Assembly (NCBI GenBank): GCA_017454215.1 | Contig: JAFTDL010000075.1 | Coordinates: 1 to 35,581, forward strand | Reading direction: 5' to 3' | DNA: 35,581 nt | From: Lentisphaeria bacterium | Lineage (GTDB): Bacteria; Verrucomicrobiota; Lentisphaeria; Victivallales; Victivallaceae | Part shown: positions 24,435-31,164 of the stretch, in pieces | Layout: each line of letters starts with the position of its first letter | How positions within the stretch are numbered: the first letter of the stretch is position 1 | The notes under the pieces: generated by a model | Database searches by the model: none | What the model saw: the letters and a program-made list of their open reading frames with translations, nothing else | Told to the model about the DNA's origin: nothing | Position numbers and translations under genes: made by a program

Positions 24435-25057
24435 TGAAGACCGATACCGGACGCGTCGTCCCGGTGCTGCTGGGCGTGTATTTCATCGAAAACGTCATCT
24501 GCGCCATTGCGCCGTACGACCGCACCACGTGGCTGGCCGAGAGCCTGACCGCGTGGATACCTCTCTTCTTTCTGCTGGTCTGTTATGTCCGGGGCGGCAG
24601 ACTCTCCGTCGCGGCCTGCTGCGCCATGGCCCCGTGGTTTCTTCTGCAGACCGTCGGGGCCCACTACTCCTTCGAGCACGTCCCCTTCGACTGGGTGACG
24701 GAGTTTTTTCACTTCGAACGCAATCACTTCGACCGGGTCTGCCACTTCTGCGTCGGCGGCTTCGCCTGCCCCGTCATCGAGGTCTTCGAGCGCCGCAGGC
24801 TGATCGCGAACCGGGCATTGACGATTTTCTGCGTGATCATGGGCGTCTTCGGATTCGCCGCCATCTTCGAGATCGTCGAATGGCTCTACGCGGTCTGTTC
24901 CTCTCCTGAAGCGGGAGCGGCCTTTCTCGGTTCGCAGGGCGACATCTGGGACGCCCAGAAGGACATGCTTTCCGACGGCCTCGGCGCCTGCTGCGCCTCG
25001 GCACTCTACTGTCTTCTCAACCCTCGCCGCGGGACGGAAAAACAGGGAGAAGCGTGA
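24434..25057 (+). CDS. YjdF-like DUF2238 inner-membrane protein
   Basis: This 207-residue protein has about six membrane segments, among them VVPVLLGVYFIENVICAIAP, WIPLFFLLVCYVRGG and FCVIMGVFGFAAIFEIVEW. Conserved-looking features of the DUF2238/YjdF family are HYSFEHVPF, NHFDRVCHF, FEIVEW and the DAQKDMLSDGLG loop. The function of the family is not known. The start at 24434 is chosen because AAGGTG lies just ahead; an earlier ATG at 24413 lacks a site. It follows the LacI gene on the same strand and ends inside a hairpin shared with the facing GH36 gene. Confidence 0.85.
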   Translation: MKTDTGRVVPVLLGVYFIENVICAIAPYDRTTWLAESLTAWIPLFFLLVCYVRGGRLSVAACCAMAPWFLLQTVGAHYSFEHVPFDWVTEFFHFERNHFDRVCHFCVGGFACPVIEVFERRRLIANRALTIFCVIMGVFGFAAIFEIVEWLYAVCSSPEAGAAFLGSQGDIWDAQKDMLSDGLGACCASALYCLLNPRRGTEKQGEA

Positions 25058-25078
25058 CTGCTTTTTCCGTCACGCTTC
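25049..25078. terminator. Hairpin over both stop codons of convergent genes
   Basis: GAAGCGTGAC (25049-25058) and GTCACGCTTC (25069-25078) form a perfect ten-base stem with a ten-base loop. Both genes end in GAA GCG TGA, so the two stop codons lie in opposite arms. It may act as a bidirectional terminator or 3' end stabiliser, although the five T in the loop are the only T-run. Confidence 0.55.
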
Positions 25079-26665
25079 GACGAGCAATGCGGCATCCTCA
25101 GCTGTCATGGTGATCTCGTGAAACACCGTGCGGTCGTCGAGCAAGTCGCGGCAATGCTCCGGCAGGCCCAGATCGGCCAGTTTCCAGAGCTTTTCGCCCC
25201 TTGTGTCGTTGACCAGCGCCACGGCGCGCTTTCCGTCGACCGTTCCCTCGAACTCCTGCGGCCAGACGTTGGGAAAACTGTTGAGCGGCCGGGCGTCGCG
25301 CATGCGGATGTTCTGCGCCTTGGCCAGCAGAGCGTTGCGCTCGGGTGAGATGGTCCCCAGATGGTCGCTGGTGAGAGAGACCCCCGTCATGATGCCCGCG
25401 AGGACCGATATCTTGGCCTGTCCGCGGGTGTAGAAGGCATTGTCCTGCCGGGCCATGATGACGTCGGGATCGGCGCGGAACCAGCGGTCGAAGCACCAGA
25501 AATCCGCCATGGAGACGTGGAAAGCATCCTCGATGGAGCATCCGCAGGGCTGGGGCGCGTTCTTATGCTCGCGGGTGTTGTAGAAATACCGCGACGTGTC
25601 GTTGCTGACCCGGGCGTTGTCCACCAGTCCCAGACAGGGCAGGAAGGGCGCTGAACAGGCCATGAGCAGTGCGTCGGGAACGGCCTCGCGGATCGTTTTC
25701 AGCAGAAGCCGGAACGCGCTGACCGCGGTGGCGTCGGGATCGCGGCGGATCCCCCGCTGGAATCCGAAGTACAGTCCGTCCATTTTGAAGTAGGTGAACC
25801 CCCACGAACGGAAGGTTTTGAAAACCTTTGCGATATGTTCCCGCGCCTCCGGGACCGTGGGGTCGAGACAGGCCCAGAGATTGTCCGGCGCCGGGGACCA
25901 GCCGGGCAGAGTGACCGTATCGCCTTTTTCGTCCTTGACGAACCAGTCGGGGTGTTCCCGGTAGACCCGGCTCGCGGTGGAGGCCGTCGTCGGCATGGTC
26001 CAGATGCCCGCCTTCATGCCGAGACCGGTGATCTTCCGCGCGATCTCCCGCACCGGAGTGGGCCATGTTCCGCACTGGTCCAGCCAGTCGCCCTGAAAGG
26101 TCTGATAGCCGTCGTCGATCTGGACGTACTCCGCCGCGTAAGGAAAACGGTTTTTCCCCAGCGCTTCGATGTTTTCGAGCATGTGGGCTTCGGAAACGTC
26201 CTTGTAATAGTAGTACCATGTGCAGTAGCCGGTCATGTTCTTCTGTTCGGGAATGGGTCTCACGCCCATTTTGGAAGCGGCGATATCGGCGTACCGCGTC
26301 AAAAGTTCCCGCCAGTCGTCTCCCTCGAGGATGACGCTCTCTTCGGGCTTCTCTCCGGGCCGGATATCCGGCTGAAACATCTCGATGCGGGTGATGCGGC
26401 GGCTGTCGTAGACCGCCCGCAGGATGGTGAGAGAGCGGAAGGCGGTGACGGCTCCGGCAAGGAGGTAATGCCCTCCGGCGCCGACGACGATCACGCTGCC
26501 GCTTGAGAGGTCGCCCCAGGAGTGCATCCCGCTGGTGAGCGCGGGCAGCGGACAGCCCTGCGCCATCATCATGTTCGAGGTATGGACGACCGCGTCGGCG
26601 GGGAAGTCGGTTTCGATCACGGCGAGAAAGCCGTTTCCGGTCTCTGTTTTCCAGCTGTAACTCAT
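25070..26665 (-). CDS. GH36-type alpha-galactosidase-like glycoside hydrolase
   Basis: This 531-residue protein is shorter than the classic 700-residue alpha-galactosidases because the N-terminal beta domain is small. The clan GH-D barrel is plain: GYCTWYYYYKDVSE, YVQIDDGYQ, KAGIWTMPTTA, YFKMDGLYF with Asp296 as nucleophile and ARVSNDTSRY with Asp356 as acid/base. A short C-terminal beta domain carries AVALVNDTRGEKLWKLADLG. It should remove alpha-linked galactose or a related sugar from oligosaccharides; with no signal peptide it is probably cytoplasmic. GGAG lies ahead of the ATG. It has its own promoter and palindrome, so it can be controlled apart from the upstream cluster. Confidence 0.83.
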   Translation of the reverse strand: MSYSWKTETGNGFLAVIETDFPADAVVHTSNMMMAQGCPLPALTSGMHSWGDLSSGSVIVVGAGGHYLLAGAVTAFRSLTILRAVYDSRRITRIEMFQPDIRPGEKPEESVILEGDDWRELLTRYADIAASKMGVRPIPEQKNMTGYCTWYYYYKDVSEAHMLENIEALGKNRFPYAAEYVQIDDGYQTFQGDWLDQCGTWPTPVREIARKITGLGMKAGIWTMPTTASTASRVYREHPDWFVKDEKGDTVTLPGWSPAPDNLWACLDPTVPEAREHIAKVFKTFRSWGFTYFKMDGLYFGFQRGIRRDPDATAVSAFRLLLKTIREAVPDALLMACSAPFLPCLGLVDNARVSNDTSRYFYNTREHKNAPQPCGCSIEDAFHVSMADFWCFDRWFRADPDVIMARQDNAFYTRGQAKISVLAGIMTGVSLTSDHLGTISPERNALLAKAQNIRMRDARPLNSFPNVWPQEFEGTVDGKRAVALVNDTRGEKLWKLADLGLPEHCRDLLDDRTVFHEITMTAEDAALLVEA

Positions 26666-26691
26666 TTCGGCGCTCCGTATGTGCGATTTCG

Positions 26692-26738
26692 ATATCAGGC
26701 GGACCGCCTAATATAGCGTCCCGGCGCCGTTTATTCAA
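26692..26738 (-). promoter_or_regulatory. Promoter and palindromic operator of the GH36 gene
   Basis: On the minus strand TTGAAT (26733-26738) and TATATT (26710-26715) are 17 bases apart; the -35 box overlaps the stop region of the ceramidase-like gene. Directly after the -10 box lies the perfect palindrome AGGCGGACCGCCT (26697-26709). With ATAT on both sides it becomes 23 bases with one mismatched pair. A repressor there would block the start site. Confidence 0.6.
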
Positions 26739-28089
26739 GGAGCGCGGAAGCGATCTCGCGGTATTTGCGCAAGATGAGAGAGGCCGTCTTCATGGAGTAG
26801 GGATTCGACCGGGGGGCGTCCTCGTAGCCGCCGCGGCCGTAATTCCAGGCGTTGGGAATGTAGCCGCTTTCGTTGGTGTACGTGCCCGTTCCGTCGGCCA
26901 GCGCCGTGATCATGCAGCAGCGCCCGGCAAAGATATCCTTTCTCACGGCGAGCCCGATCTCGGTGAAGGGTTCGCTGGGCAGCGAAGCGAGAACGAAGGA
27001 GTTCCCGAAGGCGATCCCGGTGAGATACAGACACATATCCTCCTTGCGCGACGCCTTTTCCAGCAGGGCCGAAGCGAAATACTTGAGCACCGCGGGCACG
27101 CCTCTGACCAGATCTTCGCTGGTGAAGGTGCGCGAATCGATATCCTCGTCGGGATAGAGGGCGACCGTTTTTTTCGCCTCCTCGATCTCCGCCTGCGGGA
27201 TCTCGCGGGGAGGCGTGACCACCGTTCCCGAGAGAACAGTCATGCTCTCTCCGGCAACGGGGACAAGACCGTCCAGCGCGGCGCGGACCGTCTCCGCGTA
27301 GCCGCTTCCCAGACGTTCGGCCTCGGCGTAGGAGTTCTGCCTGTCGGCGCTGGACACGTCGAAGTGATTGATGTTGCCTTCGGCGCCGATGAGGGGGCAG
27401 ACCATGGAGCCCGGCCCCAGCTCCTTCTCGAGGATGCGCCGCAGAAATCCCGGCCAGTCGGCGGAGACGCCGGTCCCGCCGATGGTGTCCGAGTGGTTGA
27501 CGATGCTGGAAAGCAGAAGTTTTATTTTCCCCCCGCACTTCACCGCCAGCAGGGGGATCTCGGGGTCGATCTCCCCCTCGGGACGGACGATGTCGCTGTT
27601 GAGTTTGCCCGGATTGGTCCTGACTTTGCCGTCTTTCATCCAAAATCTGCGGTTGAAGAGGAAACGGCTGTCCGCGGTGAGCCCCTGAAAGAGTTCGCCC
27701 TCCCGCAAATTCCCCGCGGCCTCGGCCAGAGCCTCCGTCGCCTGCCGGACGAGGAACGGGATGTAGTCGGGGTTGAACCCCTTCTGGCGTGAACGCACTT
27801 CGGGGGCCGTGTGGGTGTGGATCGCCGCCATGGTCACGTTCCGGCGGCCGAACTGCGTCAGTCCGGCCCGCCGGATGCTTTCGAGAAGCGCGTCGCAGAG
27901 ATAAAGCGGCATGCAGACGAGATCGAAGTGCAGTATCGCGGCGGCTTCGGTCCCCTTTTTGAACACGACCGCGCGGACTTCGATGTCGTCCAGCACATGA
28001 TCCCACATGCGCACGTTGAAATATCCCGCCAGAGACACGGGGACCTGCGGATCGATGCAGCGGCGGGCGGTCCCGAATTCGATCTTCAT
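26731..28089 (-). CDS. Neutral/alkaline ceramidase-like hydrolase domain protein
   Basis: This 452-residue protein resembles the N-terminal domain of neutral ceramidases (PF04734). GTARRCIDPQVPVSLAGYF is the family start. AAIHTHTAPEV (His91, His93) and SIVNHSDTIGG (His) match zinc ligands, and GAEGNINHFDVSS matches the catalytic-loop region, where Pseudomonas-type enzymes carry a GDVSPN-like sequence. Bacterial relatives in carbohydrate clusters are numerous and their substrates are mostly unknown, so ceramide cleavage should not be assumed. No signal peptide is seen, unlike true secreted ceramidases. Its start overlaps the previous stop by four bases (ATGA). Confidence 0.75.
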   Translation of the reverse strand: MKIEFGTARRCIDPQVPVSLAGYFNVRMWDHVLDDIEVRAVVFKKGTEAAAILHFDLVCMPLYLCDALLESIRRAGLTQFGRRNVTMAAIHTHTAPEVRSRQKGFNPDYIPFLVRQATEALAEAAGNLREGELFQGLTADSRFLFNRRFWMKDGKVRTNPGKLNSDIVRPEGEIDPEIPLLAVKCGGKIKLLLSSIVNHSDTIGGTGVSADWPGFLRRILEKELGPGSMVCPLIGAEGNINHFDVSSADRQNSYAEAERLGSGYAETVRAALDGLVPVAGESMTVLSGTVVTPPREIPQAEIEEAKKTVALYPDEDIDSRTFTSEDLVRGVPAVLKYFASALLEKASRKEDMCLYLTGIAFGNSFVLASLPSEPFTEIGLAVRKDIFAGRCCMITALADGTGTYTNESGYIPNAWNYGRGGYEDAPRSNPYSMKTASLILRKYREIASALLE

Positions 28090-28559
28090 TTCGCTTCCCT
28101 GCCCTCTTCACTGGCCGTGACGCTTGATTTCCTGCCCGACGACGCCGGGTAGATCACGCTCCGGCAGCAGGGCTTTCTATGGTCGATGATGTCGTACTGC
28201 GCCACGTAGCCGGCCTTTTCGAGGACGGGTATGACCCAGCCGGGGCAGTGGTTGCAGTAACTGTAGCAGGGAGAAGCGTCGTTGTCGAGGACCTTGCTCA
28301 GGCTGGGGCACTTTTTCATGCGTTTGACGAGACAGTCTTCGTGCAGTTCCAGCTCCAGCTCGCAGTTTTCCTCGAAGCGGATGTGGTCCCAGTACTCGTA
28401 CATGCCCTTGAGGCCCTTCTCTTTGAAGAGGGCCAGCGTGTGCATCTCCTGATGTTCGCTGACGGACTTGTAATAGGCCTGCATTTCCCCGGGAGGCAGG
28501 GTCTCGAGAAATTTGAAAAGTTCGTTGTAGAAGCGCACGAAGTGGTCGCTGGGGATCAT
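28086..28559 (-). CDS. Small Cys-rich protein resembling L-2-amino-thiazoline-4-carboxylate hydrolase (copy 2)
   Basis: This 157-residue protein has a helical N-terminal half and a Cys-rich C-terminal half: RMKKCPSLSKVL, CYSYCNHCPGW (Cys98, 102, 105) and KPCCRSVIYP. The order CP, then a Cys cluster, then a late Cys before a beta strand resembles PF14196, named after an enzyme that opens a thiazoline ring in L-cysteine formation; most members have no known role. The C-terminal 20 residues are polar and probably disordered. AGGAG lies before the ATG, three bases after the upstream stop, and the 3' end overlaps the ceramidase-like gene. Confidence 0.5.
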   Translation of the reverse strand: MIPSDHFVRFYNELFKFLETLPPGEMQAYYKSVSEHQEMHTLALFKEKGLKGMYEYWDHIRFEENCELELELHEDCLVKRMKKCPSLSKVLDNDASPCYSYCNHCPGWVIPVLEKAGYVAQYDIIDHRKPCCRSVIYPASSGRKSSVTASEEGREAK

Positions 28560-28562
28560 GGT

Positions 28563-29003
28563 TCACTTCTCCTTTCTGAAGATCTGCACACAATGGTCGT
28601 CGCCGACGTGTTCCACGGAGCTGGTCCAGCCCGTACCCTCGCACATGCCCGCGTTGACTTCTTCCGTCTGCAGACAGTTGATGGGCTCCACGGGCAGGCC
28701 CAGATGCCGCAGATGCCGGTGGGCGGGGCACTCGAAGACCTCGAAACGGATCTCGTCCGCCGTGACTTTGAGGTCGAATTCGGCCCCTTCCCGGTGATAG
28801 AACCACACCAGATGCTCCAGCAGTTCCGACGGGTCGTTCTTCGCCAGTTTTTCGCGGATGGACCTGTAGACGTCATGTCCCGTGCGGCGGAGTATCTCTT
28901 TGATCTTCTCCTCGCCGTAGCGCCCGGCAAAGTACCGGATGGCGCTGTCGGTGTTGCCGTGAAAATCACGGTGCAGTTCGTTGTTTTCCTGATAACGCAG
29001 CAT
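28563..29003 (-). CDS. Small protein resembling L-2-amino-thiazoline-4-carboxylate hydrolase (copy 1)
   Basis: This 146-residue protein starts MLRYQENNELHRDFHG and is preceded by AAGGAG. The C-terminal half carries EVFECPAHRHLRHLG (Cys92), PINC (Cys110), AGMCEGTGW (Cys121) and EHVGDDHCVQIF (Cys138). This fits the PF14196 pattern of CP, a middle Cys and a final GD-x-C strand. It shares that plan, though little direct sequence, with the next gene, so the two are probably distant paralogues that may pair. No signal peptide or membrane segment is seen. The gene lies between the aldolase-family gene and its partner with short gaps. Confidence 0.55.
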   Translation of the reverse strand: MLRYQENNELHRDFHGNTDSAIRYFAGRYGEEKIKEILRRTGHDVYRSIREKLAKNDPSELLEHLVWFYHREGAEFDLKVTADEIRFEVFECPAHRHLRHLGLPVEPINCLQTEEVNAGMCEGTGWTSSVEHVGDDHCVQIFRKEK

Positions 29004-29020
29004 GGGATGTCTCCTTTTCT

Positions 29021-29920
29021 TCAGTCCAACTGCTCTCTGAATCTGTCGAGGCACGCTTCGATCCGGGCGCGGACCTCCGCCGAAAGGGTATCCATCTCCT
29101 GCGCAATGGTGAAGGGCGACGCGATCAGTCCCAGTTTGCAGAGCGCGTATTTCTGCCCGGTCTGGACCGTGGAGAGGTCTCTTCCGTAAACGCCGTGGAA
29201 GACCCGGATCATATCGTTCTGCACGGCGCGGGCTCCGGCAGGATCCCCCTGTTCGCAGCAGTCCGCCAGACGGCGCATCATTTTGGAGCAGAGCGCGCCC
29301 ATGCCGCAGATCATGCCGTCGCATCCGGCGAAAAGCGCCTCGTCGGCGGCCCATTCCTGCCCCTCGAAAAGCAGTGTTTCGTATCCCTTTTCGGCTTTCA
29401 GCAGCAGGAGTTCCCGCCGGAGCCACATGTTGGAGGCCGAATTCTTGATGCCCTTCAGATTTTCGTGGCCCATGATCGTCTCGAACTGCCCGAGAGAAAG
29501 ATTGATGTTGTTGTTGGGCGGGCAGTGGTAGTACCAGACCGGGCGGTCCGCCGCGTCCAGCACCCGCAGGATCGATCTCACGGGATCCAGCTTCGACGTC
29601 TTTCCGGGCAGCATGAAGACATAGGCGTCGAAATCGTACTTCCGGTAGCTTTTCATGATCTCGAGAGAAAGAGGCAAACTGGTGGCGTTGATCCCCACGA
29701 GAAGCTGTGTTCTGCCGCCGATGCAGTGCGAAGCGTACTCCACGGCTTCCTCCTTGAAGCGGTCGGAGAAACTTCCCCACTCGCCCATGGAACCGAAGAG
29801 AAAAACGCCGTCGATGCCGTGGCGGATGTTGCGTTCGAAGATGCTGCTCAAGCCCGTCCTGTCGAGACTGCCGTTCTCCAGAAGGGGCGTTACCGTGGCG
29901 CTGATGACCTGTTTTTTCAT
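29021..29920 (-). CDS. Dihydrodipicolinate synthase/N-acetylneuraminate lyase-family aldolase
   Basis: This 299-residue protein has the usual length for the DapA/NanA superfamily. The start is placed at MKKQVISATVTPLLENG; the open frame upstream lies inside the previous gene. GSMGEWGSFS is the substrate-carboxylate loop (GTTGE in DapA), WYYHCPPNNN holds the catalytic Tyr region and LKGIKNSASN the Schiff-base Lys159. Members form or split 2-keto acids, for example pyruvate plus an aldehyde. The context of glycosidases suggests a sugar-acid or sialic-acid-like substrate, not lysine synthesis, but this is inference. Confidence 0.85.
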   Translation of the reverse strand: MKKQVISATVTPLLENGSLDRTGLSSIFERNIRHGIDGVFLFGSMGEWGSFSDRFKEEAVEYASHCIGGRTQLLVGINATSLPLSLEIMKSYRKYDFDAYVFMLPGKTSKLDPVRSILRVLDAADRPVWYYHCPPNNNINLSLGQFETIMGHENLKGIKNSASNMWLRRELLLLKAEKGYETLLFEGQEWAADEALFAGCDGMICGMGALCSKMMRRLADCCEQGDPAGARAVQNDMIRVFHGVYGRDLSTVQTGQKYALCKLGLIASPFTIAQEMDTLSAEVRARIEACLDRFREQLD

Positions 29921-29940
29921 TTTCCCATTTGCACCTGTTT

Positions 29941-31119
29941 TCAACGTTTTGCTTCCGCATCCCGCCGGGCCAGCCACGCCTTCAGGGTGCAGTAGAGCGT
30001 ATCGCCCATCTGATCGTATCCGGCCTTGGCGGGGTGAACTCCGTTGTTCTGACGCACGGTCAGGGCGGGATTGCCCTCGTTGACCGGCTCCCTGATCGTC
30101 GGATAATTGTTTTCCGTGTCGATGTTGATGTAGACGGGAACGAGGTTGAATTTGAGTTCTTTGCTCTTTTTGAGCAGCGCGCGGTTGTAGCAGTCCAGAT
30201 TCTTGCGGTACTGCCAGCCGGTCCTGCGGCTGGCGTAGCTCTTGCCGAAGCCGTCCTGCCCCGCACCCGGAATGTGCTGGAACACGAAGATCGCCGGTGC
30301 AGGATCGAGCTCCCGGAATTTCGCGATCAGTTTCTCCATGTTGTCCGTCGATTTTTTCGTGATCCCGGAGATCGTTTCATCGGTGGCGAGGAAAAAATCG
30401 TTCAGCCCCAGCTGAAAACTCACCGCGTCCGGCGCTTTGCCGCCGTTGTTGATCTCGAAATATTTTTTGAGATCGAACACGCCCTTCCCGTTCCGGTCCG
30501 GAAAGAGGAAGGGACTGTTGAAGTTGAGCGGACGGTTCGGGTGCATGCCGTCGTTTTTGGCGTCTCCGGCGTACCCCCAGCGGGTCAGGAACGAATCCCA
30601 GCGCCAGCCGCCGTAGCCCTCGTGTCTGCCGGGGCCTTTGCCGCGGGCCCCGATGCGCGTTCCGATGCTGACGAATTCGGGGTTGCCCGGCCGCTGCATC
30701 AGCTCGGCCACGCGGTTGGGATAAAATCCCTGACGCGTCTGGCTGGCGACGACGATCAGCAGGGAAAAACGCCGCCCCTTTCCGGCGTCTTCCGGCACGA
30801 CCACCAGTTCGGATTCGGCTTCGGCGACCGTGCCGGACTCGCCGATGACGGTGATCTTCCATTTCCAGGCGCCGACGTCCTCTTTCTTCGGCGTGAAACG
30901 CCACCTTTTGAGATCGTTCCGCCCCTTCTCGCAATCCACGTCGAACACATAATTGGCCGGATTGATCACGGTGACGATGTTGTTGAAGTAAACATTCATC
31001 TCCACGCCCGGCACGGCGTAGATCTTTTCGGGCACCAGCAGACGCACGTCCGCGGCGGAGAGCACCTCCGCCAGCAGAAACAGAGCGATGACCGATGCGC
31101 AGTTTCCGAATCTTTTCAT
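29941..31119 (-). CDS. Secreted SGNH/GDSL-like protein with an N-terminal beta domain
   Basis: This 392-residue protein has a signal peptide (MKRFGNCASVIALFLLAEVLSA). A beta domain at about 25-115 is followed by an SGNH-like fold: FSLLIVVASQTRQG (Ser126 as nucleophile candidate), GYGGWRWDSFL, SFQLGLNDFF (block III Asn) and NNGVHPAKAGYDQMG (block V His). Two usual residues differ: the GD before the Ser is VA, and the Asp three residues before the His is Asn. SGNH members in glycan clusters are often acetyl or sugar esterases; activity here is uncertain. GGAG precedes the start at 31119, and a weak GGCCG/CGGCC hairpin lies in the gap upstream. Confidence 0.75.
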   Translation of the reverse strand: MKRFGNCASVIALFLLAEVLSAADVRLLVPEKIYAVPGVEMNVYFNNIVTVINPANYVFDVDCEKGRNDLKRWRFTPKKEDVGAWKWKITVIGESGTVAEAESELVVVPEDAGKGRRFSLLIVVASQTRQGFYPNRVAELMQRPGNPEFVSIGTRIGARGKGPGRHEGYGGWRWDSFLTRWGYAGDAKNDGMHPNRPLNFNSPFLFPDRNGKGVFDLKKYFEINNGGKAPDAVSFQLGLNDFFLATDETISGITKKSTDNMEKLIAKFRELDPAPAIFVFQHIPGAGQDGFGKSYASRRTGWQYRKNLDCYNRALLKKSKELKFNLVPVYINIDTENNYPTIREPVNEGNPALTVRQNNGVHPAKAGYDQMGDTLYCTLKAWLARRDAEAKR

Positions 31120-31164
31120 TTTTTGATCTCCATGATTCAAACGGGGCCGATCAGGAACCGGCCT

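Noticed and set aside
31145-31163. GGCCG/CGGCC hairpin between the FG-GAP and SGNH genes as a terminator
   Set aside because: The stem has only five base pairs, there is no T-run, and the genes lie 45 bases apart on the same strand; operon read-through is more likely.
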